Shown here one piece after another: positions 37,508 to 46,875 of a stretch of DNA of 64,000 nt. The DNA is taken from contig NZ_BJOV01000002.1 in the NCBI RefSeq assembly GCF_009932475.1, forward strand, positions 620,001-684,000, given 5' to 3'. Position 1 is the first letter of the stretch. Every line of letters starts with the position of its first letter. The notes under the pieces were generated by a model. The model made no database searches. It saw nothing but the letters and a program-made list of their open reading frames with translations, and was not told where the DNA came from. The stretch is from Gordonia spumicola (GTDB taxonomy: Bacteria > Actinomycetota > Actinomycetes > Mycobacteriales > Mycobacteriaceae). Made by a program: the position numbers and the translations under genes.

Positions 37508-40500
37508 TTAGTCTACGTCCTCCCGTAGACGCTGAGCGGTTCGGTCACGCCATAGCAGATCGATCGCCAAGGCCCTTCCCGCATCGACGACGCTCACCGT
37601 CGGCACCAGTACCGTCCTGCTGATCACTGGGTCCGCGTGTGTCCTCCGCGGCTCACGGCCGTCCCGGGATTCCCCTTCCTCCGCGCCCGGTGCCAGCTGC
37701 AGATCGCACCACAGGAGTGCAGCAGCCTTCGACGACTCGTCGACGTGCGCAGTGGCCACCGCTGTCCGCCACTGCGCGAGCGAAACCGTCGGTGCCCGCC
37801 CGGCACCGACAGCGAGCATCGCGGTGACCGGCAACTGTTCACCGCAAAGGTTGACGAGGTCGAATCCCACCGGGCCAGTCGAGTTTGCTGCCCGCAGCAC
37901 GTGGTCACCGACAATATCTGCGGACACGACCAGCTCCTTCAGACCGGAGTCGGGCACGGCCCCGCAGGCAGCCGCCACCCGAGCCAGGCGGTGCAGGAAG
38001 TCCTCCGGGTTCGGGGCAGCACCCACGCCAGGCAGAGTCCGCGGGAGTCGCACCACTTGGACGTCCAGTCCACGCCGCGCTGTCGCTGCCAGCAAGTGCT
38101 CGGCGATGCATTTGGTGCGTGCATAACCAGTCGGCATGGTGTCGGGATGGGCAAGACCTCCATCAACCCCGGAAGCAGTAGCCGTAGAGAGAAACACCAT
38201 GCGTGCGCCCCGAGTCGCTGCGATCTTTGCCAGACCGACAGTGAGCGTGACATTGTCGCTCCGCAGCATCGCGTACGACTCGACCGCGCTGACGCGTGCA
38301 GCACCGTGCACGATCGTACCCAGGTGCGGCACGATTTCAGCCACGTCCATAGCATCGCGTGCGGTGACAGTGACACGTTCCGCGTCGAGTGCCGCGTCGA
38401 ATACTGCAGCCCCGCTTGGCCCAATCGCTTCTCGTAGCCGCGCGATCGCATGCGCGTCGTCGGCCGCCCGCACCGGGACGACTAGGTCGACCCCTGCGGC
38501 GAGAAGTCGGCCGATCAACTGTCGTCCGACGAATCCCGTCGCCCCGGTCAACAGCACGCTGGGCGTCCGTCCAGTGAGCGCCGCCCTGGTCCGTGGGTAG
38601 CGGCCGACGTCACCAGGCTCGGCGTCCAGTCCGAAGGTCCGTAGTTCGCCGTCCAAGTCGGATATGAGGCGGTCAGATGTACGATCGGCAGCCTGGAAGA
38701 CGGACGTGATGCGGTTAGTCAACGCAGCGATGCTAGCGAGGTCGAGTACATCGTCGACCCGGACCCTCAAACCAAGCGCGCCCTGCAGGCGGCCCGCGAT
38801 TGCGACCGCCTGCATGCTGGTGACGCCACGGGCGAACAGGTCCTCATCGTCGGCAGGCTGCTCACCAAGAACGTCGCCGACGCACTCCCGGATGCGGCCG
38901 AGGACGGACATGTCGAGTCTAGAGCCTCCTACGGTAGTGGTGCCTCGAGCCAGACTTCGGCGGTCGATCTTCGCGTTCGCGGTCCTCGGCAAGGCAGCCA
39001 CCCTTGTGAGTGATCCAGGGACCCACGCGTCTGGAAGGGCACGGCGCAGTTCGTCTCGCACCCGGCGGTTCGACCAGCCGGGGCCAGGGTCACCAACTAC
39101 AAAGCCAGTCAATGCATACGGACCTGTGCGCGCGACGGCGGCCGCCCGTACTCCCGGCAGTCCCGCGAGAGCGTCCTCCACCGTGCGCAGGCGGACCCGT
39201 TCACCGCCGATCTTCACCAGGTCGTCAGTGCGCGCGACGAACCTGATCACCCCGTTGTCGAGTGCGGCGACGAGGTCGCCGGTCGCGTATGCGCGTTCGG
39301 TCCGGCCGTCGACCTCGATTCTCTCGAATCCGCCAGCCCCAATTTCTGAGCCAGCCGGGAAACCGAGGTACCCGTCGGAAAGGACCGGTCCATAAATGAC
39401 GAGTTCACCGACCCGTGTGCCGTCCGCCCGGTCACCCTGTCTGCTGTCCGTGACGTCGACGCGCAGCACGGCACCAGTGTGCGGGAAGATTCGGCCAAGT
39501 TGGGCACCGCTGTCTGGGCCGATCGGTCCGGCTGCGTTGACGACTGTCGTCTCGCTCGGCCCGTAGCTGTTGAACACCCGCACGGCGCAGGCGCCGGTCC
39601 ATCTGCGCAGCATTGCTGTTGAGACCTCCTCGCCTCCGACAACGACTTGTCGGAGGCTCGGAGGGAGCGGCCGGTCCTCGGCCAGCGGCACACACTCGTG
39701 CCACAGCGAGGTCGGCACGTCCAGGATGCTCACTCGATGGCGCGCCACTAGTGCGAAGAGATCGGCCGGGGCGCGGGGACCAGCCCGGCTGGGCAGCACC
39801 AACCTGGCCCCGACCGCGAGTGCCACAAAAATCTCCTCGACAGAGGTGTCCGCGTGAAGCGGCGCCAACTGCAGGACGACGTCGTCATCTCCCCAGCCGT
39901 ACGCGGCGACGGCGTCGACGACAAAGCAGTCGAGGGCGCTAGCGGAAACCATGATCAGCTTAGGCGCGCCACTGGTCCCCGAGGTGCGCGTCAGATACCC
40001 GCCGCGCACTGCCCGCGGATGGGTGAGCGCTCCTGGTGCTCGTCGAATCGCTATCCCCTCGGTGCCGTTTGCCTCACAGGATGCAACAACGGTCGGTGCG
40101 GCAGCCGCTGCGGTAGACAGCGCGTCGTCCGGTTGGTCGTCGGGCAGTGCGAGGTAGGCGGCCCCCACGACGCCTGCCGCGAGCACTGTCACCAGTGCGT
40201 CGACGGGTGATTCTCGGAGCAAGTCCGTGTCGATCGCGACGATCCAGCCGTCGCTCACGCCGTACGCGAGCAGGTCGGCGGCACGTCGGCCTACCTGTGC
40301 ATGCAACTCTGCCCGGGTTAGCTCGACTTCCCCGCAGGTTAGGGCGACAGCGTTGGGTCGCCAACATGCGCTGTCTGCGATCCGACGGTGGACGGATCGT
40401 GGCGGTTCCCCGACCGGTCGGGCGATGATCGTCTCGTGGCGCATTAGTTCGCCGATCGGGGTGTTCGGCTGCGCGGCCATCGCCGCGACCAGGGAGATGA

Positions 40501-41704
40501 TGGCTTCGGCGTGCTCATCCGCTGCACCAGGTTGGTGCCGGGCCGGATCTACGTCGGCGAACACCTGGCCGGTCCCATCGCGCAGGTACACTTGGAACGC
40601 GATGTCCTCGACGGGGCCAGCCGCCAGATTGTCGGCGCGTACGGTAACGCCCGGAAGCCGCAGATCATAGTCGAATGGCATCACGTTGACAGTGGGGCCA
40701 AACAGGGTTCGGCCGCCGCCGACCCGATCGAGTTCGCGCCGGAGGTCCTCGTGCCGATAGCGGCCGTGGCGCGTTGCGTGAACGAGTCCGCGGCGTACCT
40801 CCGCGATCAGGCTGTCGACGGTGATTGCGTCTTCGACCCGGACCGTAACCGCGGCAAGGTTGAGGACCATGCCAGGAACCCGTGCGGCAATCGACCCGAG
40901 CCGGTTCATCACCGGAAGGCCGAGCGTCACGTCGCGACGTCGCGTGCGACGCGATGCGTGGACTGCGACGGCGGCGACTGCGAGTTCGGTGTAGCTGTTC
41001 CCGCCGGCGGGCACAGCAGGCCATTCGGCGGCGCGCCGTCCTGCCCGCTGCACGGCACCGTGCTCACCGGAGTGAGAGTGGGCACTGCCAATCGGTGCAG
41101 GTACCGTACTCCCGAGTTGTCGGTGCCAGTGGTCCCGGTCGGCGGCAGACCGCTCGGTACCCGTGTAAGCGGCGTCGTATGCGAGCAGGGCGGTGTAGTC
41201 CCCGAGCGGGTCGACGGGACCTGGTTCGCCGCGGTATGCGCGGGCCGCTTCCGTGGCGCACAGTGCGATTCCGTATCCGTCGAGCGCCACGTGATGCGCC
41301 CGGTGATACCAGCGGACCCGGCCAACTTCGAGCACGAAGACTGTGTGGGCGGTTGTGACACCCGCGTACGGGTCGACATGCACCGCCAGGTCAGCGGCGA
41401 TTGCGGCGTCCGCTGCCGCCTCCGGGTCGTCAGCGTCGGAGAGATCGACGACCCGGACGGGCACACGGTCGGCGGCCTCGATCCGCTGGCGCGGACCGTC
41501 GGATGTGCGGACGAGAACACAGCGCTGCGCGGGCACTCGCGACACCATTTCGGTGACGGCGGCCGCCCAACGGTGCGGGTCGACGTCGCCGGTCAGGTCG
41601 ATGTGCTCGGCGAGGCGGTAACCGTTTGACCCCGGCCAAATCTCTAGTGCCGCGGCGACGCCTCGCTGCGCCGCCGTCAACGGCAACAGGCCCTCCCCGG
41701 TCAC
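37508..41704 (-). CDS. Single-module NRPS (C-A-T-R) of isonitrile lipopeptide synthesis, ScoA-like
   Basis: 1398 residues. Condensation domain with H137-H138-VAL-D142-G143; adenylation domain (YLTRTSGTSGAPKLI, NSYGPSETT, YATGDLV, KIGGERV, NAKIDRRSL); carrier site in LFARGVTSMQAVAIAG (Ser); C-terminal thioester reductase with LLTGATGFVGRQLI and YARTK (YxxxK). In Streptomyces ScoA such a module joins isonitrile acyl chains to both amines of lysine and releases the product reductively as an alcohol. Mycobacterial Nrp (Rv0101) is larger, with two modules. GTG start overlaps the ACP stop. Last gene of the operon. Confidence 0.93.
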   Translation of the reverse strand: MTGEGLLPLTAAQRGVAAALEIWPGSNGYRLAEHIDLTGDVDPHRWAAAVTEMVSRVPAQRCVLVRTSDGPRQRIEAADRVPVRVVDLSDADDPEAAADAAIAADLAVHVDPYAGVTTAHTVFVLEVGRVRWYHRAHHVALDGYGIALCATEAARAYRGEPGPVDPLGDYTALLAYDAAYTGTERSAADRDHWHRQLGSTVPAPIGSAHSHSGEHGAVQRAGRRAAEWPAVPAGGNSYTELAVAAVAVHASRRTRRRDVTLGLPVMNRLGSIAARVPGMVLNLAAVTVRVEDAITVDSLIAEVRRGLVHATRHGRYRHEDLRRELDRVGGGRTLFGPTVNVMPFDYDLRLPGVTVRADNLAAGPVEDIAFQVYLRDGTGQVFADVDPARHQPGAADEHAEAIISLVAAMAAQPNTPIGELMRHETIIARPVGEPPRSVHRRIADSACWRPNAVALTCGEVELTRAELHAQVGRRAADLLAYGVSDGWIVAIDTDLLRESPVDALVTVLAAGVVGAAYLALPDDQPDDALSTAAAAAPTVVASCEANGTEGIAIRRAPGALTHPRAVRGGYLTRTSGTSGAPKLIMVSASALDCFVVDAVAAYGWGDDDVVLQLAPLHADTSVEEIFVALAVGARLVLPSRAGPRAPADLFALVARHRVSILDVPTSLWHECVPLAEDRPLPPSLRQVVVGGEEVSTAMLRRWTGACAVRVFNSYGPSETTVVNAAGPIGPDSGAQLGRIFPHTGAVLRVDVTDSRQGDRADGTRVGELVIYGPVLSDGYLGFPAGSEIGAGGFERIEVDGRTERAYATGDLVAALDNGVIRFVARTDDLVKIGGERVRLRTVEDALAGLPGVRAAAVARTGPYALTGFVVGDPGPGWSNRRVRDELRRALPDAWVPGSLTRVAALPRTANAKIDRRSLARGTTTVGGSRLDMSVLGRIRECVGDVLGEQPADDEDLFARGVTSMQAVAIAGRLQGALGLRVRVDDVLDLASIAALTNRITSVFQAADRTSDRLISDLDGELRTFGLDAEPGDVGRYPRTRAALTGRTPSVLLTGATGFVGRQLIGRLLAAGVDLVVPVRAADDAHAIARLREAIGPSGAAVFDAALDAERVTVTARDAMDVAEIVPHLGTIVHGAARVSAVESYAMLRSDNVTLTVGLAKIAATRGARMVFLSTATASGVDGGLAHPDTMPTGYARTKCIAEHLLAATARRGLDVQVVRLPRTLPGVGAAPNPEDFLHRLARVAAACGAVPDSGLKELVVSADIVGDHVLRAANSTGPVGFDLVNLCGEQLPVTAMLAVGAGRAPTVSLAQWRTAVATAHVDESSKAAALLWCDLQLAPGAEEGESRDGREPRRTHADPVISRTVLVPTVSVVDAGRALAIDLLWRDRTAQRLREDVD

Positions 41705-41919
41705 GCCGACAGCACGGTCAGCCAGTTGCGGACCGAGGTGTTCTCGGCCAGCGCAGCGAAGTCGGCCTGCACGCCACGCTCTCGCCAGATATCGACGAGG
41801 CGGGCGAGGCTGATCGAGGTGAGCCCGAGATCCATCAAGTCAGTGTTCGAGGTCAGTTCGGCAGGGTCGACGAACAGGATATCGACGAGATCGACGATAA
41901 ACTGGGACTTTTCCAGCAT
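41701..41919 (-). CDS. Acyl carrier protein, ScoB-like
   Basis: 72 residues. The phosphopantetheine site is LGLTSIS, Ser35. It carries the beta-amino/isonitrile fatty acyl chain between FadD10-type ligase, thioesterase, oxidase and NRPS in the Sco pathway (Rv0100 equivalent). The stop overlaps the NRPS start (GTGA). 53 bp separate it from the ligase gene. Confidence 0.93.
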   Translation of the reverse strand: MLEKSQFIVDLVDILFVDPAELTSNTDLMDLGLTSISLARLVDIWRERGVQADFAALAENTSVRNWLTVLSA

Positions 41920-41972
41920 GTGAGTGCTCTCGCTTTCGGTGGTGGTGAGGGATGCGGTGCAGTCGCGACCGA

Positions 41973-43490
41973 TCAGTTGACACTGCGATGAAACGCCGAC
42001 CAGAACGGTTCGCGCAGGCTACGTCGGAGCGGCTTACCCGCCGGGTTCCGCGGGATCTCGTTGACAAACTCGTAGGAGGCGGGAGCCTTGTACGCGGCGA
42101 GCGAGCCGCGCAGCGAGCGGGCAACTGCGCCGACGGTGACGTCGGAGCCCGGGCGCGGGACCATGAAGGCGTGCACGCTCTCGCCCCACCGGTCGTCTGG
42201 GACACCGATCACCGCGCAGTCCCTGATGTCCGGGTGCGCCCCGATCGCTTTTTCAACCTCGGCCGGATACACGTTCTCGCCGCCTACGATGATCAGGTCC
42301 TTCACTCGGTCGTGAATCACCAGCAGGCCGTCATCGTTGATGTATCCGGCGTCGCCGGTCGCCACCCAGCCGTCGGCAGACAGGGTCTTGGTGGTCGCCT
42401 CCGGATTGTGGAAGTAGCCGAGCATTCGGGCCGGACTGCGCAGGAAAACCTCGCCAGTTGCGCCGGTCGGTACTTCGTCGCCGCAGGCATTGCGGATTGA
42501 TAGCCCCACGCCGGGATACGGGTGTCCGGCTGCGTGCAACGGCGGATCGGCAAGCCGGTGAGCCGCGGGAGGCAGGCAGACCGCAGTGTTCCCGGTTTCG
42601 GTCAGTCCGTAGATCTGTACGAGATCTGCCCCCGTCACGTCCATCGCCCGAGTGAGGAGGTTCGCGCCGATCGGCGATCCCCCGTAGACGACTTTGCGCA
42701 ACGTCGCGTACTCCCCGAGCTCAGGGTCGTCCTCAAGCAACTGCATAAGCATTGCGGGTGCCACACAGGTGATGGTGACCCGCCGGTCGGCGATGGCGCG
42801 GCGGGCAGCCTCCGGGGCGAACGTCGGCAGCACGATGATGTTCACACCGGCCGATAGCCCTTGCGTCGCCCACCAAAGTCCGCCGATATGCGACACCGAC
42901 ATGCAAGTCAGTGACACATCATCAGTGCGGAAGTCGATCCAGTCAAGGCCCGATCTATCGAGGAGGGCACGGATCGCAGAGAACGAGCGATGCGCGAGCA
43001 CTACCCCTTTGGGGAGCCCTGTGGTGCCGCTCGTGTACAGCTGCACGACCGCAGTGTCGGCGTCGACTTCGGCCAGGCGAGCGCTGGTGGCGTCGGCTGC
43101 GTCGCGCCACTGTGCGAACCTGTTGGCCTGGACGATCTCGATCGGACCTTCTAGTATGTCGGCGCGATCGGTGACAGCGAGTCGGCTACCGCTATGCGTC
43201 ACGATGTACCTGGCCTCGTCAGCAGAGAGCCGGGGACTGATTGGCACAACGACGGCGCCGATTAACGCAGCACCATAAAGCAGCTCGTAGAAATGGCGCG
43301 AGTCGGGGGCGAGGTGTGCGATCCGGTCGCCGTCTGTGACACCGGCGGAAGTGAGCGCACCCGCGACCCGGTGCGCACGCGTCCACAGCGTTCCGTAGTC
43401 AACGGTCTCATCTGGGTCGGTGAGGGCGATTGCCTCGGTGCGGTCCGCCGCGCGGGCGGCGAGGTTCTCGGTGAGGGTGGGCAGGCTCAT
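41973..43490 (-). CDS. Fatty acyl-AMP/ACP ligase, ScoC/FadD10-like
   Basis: 505 residues of the ANL superfamily. P-loop QLYTSGTTGLPKGV, YGLTETG, GWVATGDAGYI, DRVKDLIIVGGENVYPAEVE and the C-terminal lysine in PRNPAGKPLRR. In the Sco/Mma pathway it activates an alpha,beta-unsaturated fatty acid and loads it on the ACP. Six bp after the thioesterase gene, so coupled. By sequence alone it could be another acyl-CoA ligase; the neighbourhood decides. Confidence 0.93.
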   Translation of the reverse strand: MSLPTLTENLAARAADRTEAIALTDPDETVDYGTLWTRAHRVAGALTSAGVTDGDRIAHLAPDSRHFYELLYGAALIGAVVVPISPRLSADEARYIVTHSGSRLAVTDRADILEGPIEIVQANRFAQWRDAADATSARLAEVDADTAVVQLYTSGTTGLPKGVVLAHRSFSAIRALLDRSGLDWIDFRTDDVSLTCMSVSHIGGLWWATQGLSAGVNIIVLPTFAPEAARRAIADRRVTITCVAPAMLMQLLEDDPELGEYATLRKVVYGGSPIGANLLTRAMDVTGADLVQIYGLTETGNTAVCLPPAAHRLADPPLHAAGHPYPGVGLSIRNACGDEVPTGATGEVFLRSPARMLGYFHNPEATTKTLSADGWVATGDAGYINDDGLLVIHDRVKDLIIVGGENVYPAEVEKAIGAHPDIRDCAVIGVPDDRWGESVHAFMVPRPGSDVTVGAVARSLRGSLAAYKAPASYEFVNEIPRNPAGKPLRRSLREPFWSAFHRSVN

Positions 43491-43496
43491 GCGGGG

Positions 43497-44030
43497 TCAG
43501 TCCTCTTGCATGCTGTGGAAACCGATAGGGTCAGTGAGGGCGATGTCGACGTCGCCATATGCGTGCCCGCCCAACTCGTCGACGAACTCGATGTGCGACG
43601 TGAATCCGAGAACTGGCTGCGAACGGTTCCGATAGGTGAAGTCGGCCACGGTGAACCGGCCGCGGTAGGCGCGCGGGTTGAGCGGTCGGCGATATCGGCT
43701 GTCGAGGCGAGTAATGAAGACGTTCGGCAGCTGTCGACTCCAGTAGTCGTCGAGCGACCAGTCCGCGAACGCCGGGTGCAAATCGTCTCGCACTACGTGC
43801 GCGAGGGCCGCGTACATGAGCTGGTTGTAAGAGATCACGAACTCAACTGCGTTGAAGTGGCCGGTGTCGTCGATATAGCACGACTCGCCGATTCGGAACT
43901 CGCCGTCTGCGGTCAGCGTGTCATCGGTCAGCGCCACCTGTATTGAATGCAGGAGCACCGCTCCTTTCCCCACGTATGGGCTCATCGCCCGGTCGAGCAG
44001 ATCCGCGTCGGCGGGCATGGCGCCACTCAT
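43497..44030 (-). CDS. Hot-dog thioesterase/lyase, ScoD/FcoT-like
   Basis: 177 residues. CYIDDTGHFNAVEFVISYNQLMYAALAHV is the FcoT (Rv0098) signature region. In isonitrile lipopeptide synthesis the ScoD protein promotes Michael addition of glycine to the unsaturated acyl-ACP and hydrolysis of the adduct. ATG overlaps the ScoE stop (ATGA), 6 bp ahead of the ligase gene. Confidence 0.93.
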   Translation of the reverse strand: MSGAMPADADLLDRAMSPYVGKGAVLLHSIQVALTDDTLTADGEFRIGESCYIDDTGHFNAVEFVISYNQLMYAALAHVVRDDLHPAFADWSLDDYWSRQLPNVFITRLDSRYRRPLNPRAYRGRFTVADFTYRNRSQPVLGFTSHIEFVDELGGHAYGDVDIALTDPIGFHSMQED

Positions 44031-44911
44031 CGGTTCTCCTCGAAGAGCGGGCGTCCGTCGAGCACCGTCACCCGATACGACTCGGTTGGCTCGCCGCTTG
44101 GGTTGTGCAGCGCCCGGTGGATCAGGGCGCGGTTGTCCCAGAGGACGATGTCGCCCGGATCGTAAGTGCGCGTGAAGATGTTGCGATGCTTGTAGGAATT
44201 GTCAAGCTGGCCGCTCTCAGCGAGCACCGCGCGGAGTAGTTCGTCGCCAAGCGAGCGTCCGTTGGCATCGGTGAGTCGATAGGTGAACGCCTCCGACAGA
44301 TATAGCTGGCGTTCCCCGGTAACTGGGTGGTTGCCGACCGCAGGGAACACCTGCGGCGGGGTCCGCTGCTCAACTTCGGCGATCACCTCGTGCAGTGGAC
44401 GGTAGACGTCGCCGGGTCGGATCTTCATGTACCGTCGCACGCTGTGGTAGCCATACGCGCCGTCGATCTGTTCGCGCAGATCTGGACTTAGGTTCCGATA
44501 TGCCTCGGCCATGTCAATGAAGTAGGTACCCCGTCCACGGGACGGGAGCTTCTGCGGATAGAAGACGGTGAACGCGAAGGGTTTCGGCATGAACTGGTAG
44601 TCGGCGTGCCAGAATGCGCCCGTCTTAGGTACCCCGATCCTCTCGCCTTCGTGGTCAATGTTCGACGACACGAAGACTAGAGGGCTGTCCGGGTGATGGT
44701 AGATAGGCTCGTAGTAGGGCACCGGTTCGCCGAGCCGATGGCCTAGTTCGACGAACTCGGGAACCGCGAGATCCTGGTTCTTCAGGACGACGATCTTGTC
44801 ACGGTAGATCCGCTCCCTGATTTCGTCGAAGTCGACGACGGTGGCCGTCGCAAGTTCGAAGTCGGGGATCTCGGTGACCTGTCGGTCTGCTGCCGGGCTT
44901 GCGATCTGCAT
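44027..44911 (-). CDS. Non-haem Fe(II)/2-oxoglutarate isonitrile synthase, ScoE-like
   Basis: 294 residues from ATG 44911 with AGAGGA upstream. TauD-fold oxygenase; iron ligands HAD (His102, Asp104) and a distal His in ALIHRALHNP; the tyrosine cluster PVPYYEPIYHHP matches the substrate-binding tyrosines known in ScoE. The enzyme converts the N-carboxymethyl (glycine adduct) acyl group to an isonitrile by two oxidations with loss of CO2. This is the diagnostic enzyme of the pathway (Rv0097 equivalent). 34 bp after the importer ATPase gene. Confidence 0.95.
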   Translation of the reverse strand: MQIASPAADRQVTEIPDFELATATVVDFDEIRERIYRDKIVVLKNQDLAVPEFVELGHRLGEPVPYYEPIYHHPDSPLVFVSSNIDHEGERIGVPKTGAFWHADYQFMPKPFAFTVFYPQKLPSRGRGTYFIDMAEAYRNLSPDLREQIDGAYGYHSVRRYMKIRPGDVYRPLHEVIAEVEQRTPPQVFPAVGNHPVTGERQLYLSEAFTYRLTDANGRSLGDELLRAVLAESGQLDNSYKHRNIFTRTYDPGDIVLWDNRALIHRALHNPSGEPTESYRVTVLDGRPLFEENR

Positions 44912-44945
44912 GGTTCCTCTGTTGTTCGTTTCTGGGTGTGTCGCA

Positions 44946-45764
44946 CTAGTGGTCGGACGGACTGCCCCACCGGTTCCCGATTGAGGCGAAGACGAGGTGC
45001 GGGCCCCCGGTGAACGGGTCGGCGACGATACGGGCATCGACCCGGAAAACCTCGGCGAGGAGGCCTGGGGTAACAGTTGATTCGGCCGGTCCGGCGGCGA
45101 CGACCCGTCCCGCTCCCATAACGACGACGTGGTCGGCGTGCGCGAGCGCCTGATTTAGATCGTGGAGGGCAAGCAGGATTGTCGCGTCGAGGTCGCCAAT
45201 CATGCCGAGAAGCGCGATTTGCGACTCCACGTCGAGGTGATTGGTCGGCTCGTCGAGCAGAATTGCTGGTGCCCGCTGGGCGAGGGCCCTCGCGAGCAGC
45301 ACTCGCTGCCGTTCCCCGCCGGACAGATTCTGGAAGTGCCGGTCAGCGAAGGCAGCCATGCCGACCCGCTCCAACGATTCGGCGACGATCAGGCGGTCGT
45401 CTGCCGACTCTCCGGACAGCAGCCCCTTGTATGGGGATCGGCCCATATCGACGATCTCTCGGCAGGTGAAGTCGGCGGACTCGCCCTGGTGTTGGGTAAC
45501 GACCGCGCGGGCACGGGCGTTGTCACGGGCCCGGGTCTGCCACACGTCTTGGCCGCCAATATGGACCGTCCCCGACGATGGCCGACAGGCCCGATAGACG
45601 GCGCGCAGAAGAGTTGATTTCCCGGATCCGTTAGGACCGATCACGGCGGTCACGGTGCCTGCAGGAGCCAGGACGGTAGCCCCAGAGACGATCGCTCTCC
45701 CGTCTATCGCAACGTCGAGATCGCGGACAGCGATGCCGAGCGGTGCCCGCCGGTTGGCGGTCAT
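44946..45764 (-). CDS. FecE-type ABC importer ATPase
   Basis: 272 residues; ATG 45764 overlaps the permease stop (ATGA). Walker A GPNGSGKST, Q-loop TQHQGES, signature LSGGERQRV, Walker B ILLDEPTNHLD, H-loop LALHDLN. Energises uptake of siderophore-type metal complexes with the FecCD and FecB proteins next door. The 34-bp gap to the isonitrile synthase gene makes it likely that its cargo is the metal-isonitrile complex. Confidence 0.95.
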   Translation of the reverse strand: MTANRRAPLGIAVRDLDVAIDGRAIVSGATVLAPAGTVTAVIGPNGSGKSTLLRAVYRACRPSSGTVHIGGQDVWQTRARDNARARAVVTQHQGESADFTCREIVDMGRSPYKGLLSGESADDRLIVAESLERVGMAAFADRHFQNLSGGERQRVLLARALAQRAPAILLDEPTNHLDVESQIALLGMIGDLDATILLALHDLNQALAHADHVVVMGAGRVVAAGPAESTVTPGLLAEVFRVDARIVADPFTGGPHLVFASIGNRWGSPSDH

Positions 45765-46858
45765 ACTGCTCCGCCGGTTCGGCTGCGGCGCAGCAGCCAT
45801 AGGAAGAAAGGGCCGCCACAGGCTGCGGTGAAGATAGTCAGCGGGTATTCGTTGGGCGGGTCAACTGACCGGGCGACGGTGTCGACGAACACCAGAAAGC
45901 CCGCCCCCAGCAGTGCGGTCACTGGCATCAACCGCCGGTAGTCGGCACCCACGAGGAACCGCGCCGCGTGCGGAATCATAAGGCCGACGAAGCCGACGCC
46001 ACCGGCCATCGCTACAGACACCCCGGTGAGCACCGCGACGAGCACGATGATCATAAGCCGGAAAGCGTGCACGTTGACACCGAGCGCGATGGCGTCGTCG
46101 TCCCCCATCGACATCGCGTTCAGTCCGCGGCCGCGGGTCAGAATGAGCGCGATGCACACGACGGCGACGACGACTGGTATCCAGATCTTGGAGAACGCAT
46201 CAACGCCCGCCACGCTGCCGACCATCCAGAACAGCATGCCTCGGAGTTCGGCCGGTGCGGAGTGCAGTTGTACGAGGGTCGTCGCCGCCGACGCCACCTG
46301 TCCGACGGCGACGCCAGCGAGCACGATCCGAGCGCCAGTGAACGTCCCCTGCCGCTGCGCGAAGGCGAGGACGACCCCGAGCGTGATCATGGCCCCGACG
46401 AACGCGGCGAAGGGGACTCTGGCGCTATGCATCCAGGAGGCGGTCGCCGACGACATAACTAGTGCCGCGGCGAGCGAGGCTCCAGAGGAGACGCCGAGCA
46501 CGTACGGATCAGCGAGCGGATTGCGGACCATCGCCTGTAGCGCGGCACCCGTCACGGCGAGCGCCGCGCCTACAATGATCGCCGCGATAGTGCGTGGCGC
46601 GCGAAGCTGCCAGACGATCATGTCGGTAGTCGAATCGGCGGTCGCCGTCAGGTAAGGAACGTCACGGATGCCGAGACGGGCAAATCCGTCAGCGATCGCA
46701 TACGTGAGGTGGTGTCCCAGCGAGGCGACGACCTCACTAAACGGGACTGTCACCGAGCCGATACTGACGGCACCCACGACAGCGAGTACGAATACCCCGC
46801 AGCCGACCGTCAACGCCAGCCGGAATCGGCGCGAACCGGCAGACCGCTCCGTTTCCAC
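45761..46858 (-). CDS. FecCD-family ABC importer permease
   Basis: 365 residues from GTG 46858 (AAGGTCCGGAAG upstream); a longer frame would overlap the binding-protein gene. About ten membrane helices. FecCD motifs: WQLRAPRTIAAIIVGAALAVTGAALQAMVRNPLADPYVLGVSSGAS and GGVGFVGLMIPHAARFLVG. A single gene supplies the homodimeric channel. Confidence 0.95.
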   Translation of the reverse strand: METERSAGSRRFRLALTVGCGVFVLAVVGAVSIGSVTVPFSEVVASLGHHLTYAIADGFARLGIRDVPYLTATADSTTDMIVWQLRAPRTIAAIIVGAALAVTGAALQAMVRNPLADPYVLGVSSGASLAAALVMSSATASWMHSARVPFAAFVGAMITLGVVLAFAQRQGTFTGARIVLAGVAVGQVASAATTLVQLHSAPAELRGMLFWMVGSVAGVDAFSKIWIPVVVAVVCIALILTRGRGLNAMSMGDDDAIALGVNVHAFRLMIIVLVAVLTGVSVAMAGGVGFVGLMIPHAARFLVGADYRRLMPVTALLGAGFLVFVDTVARSVDPPNEYPLTIFTAACGGPFFLWLLRRSRTGGAV

Positions 46859-46875
46859 CTTCCGGACCTTGCGGT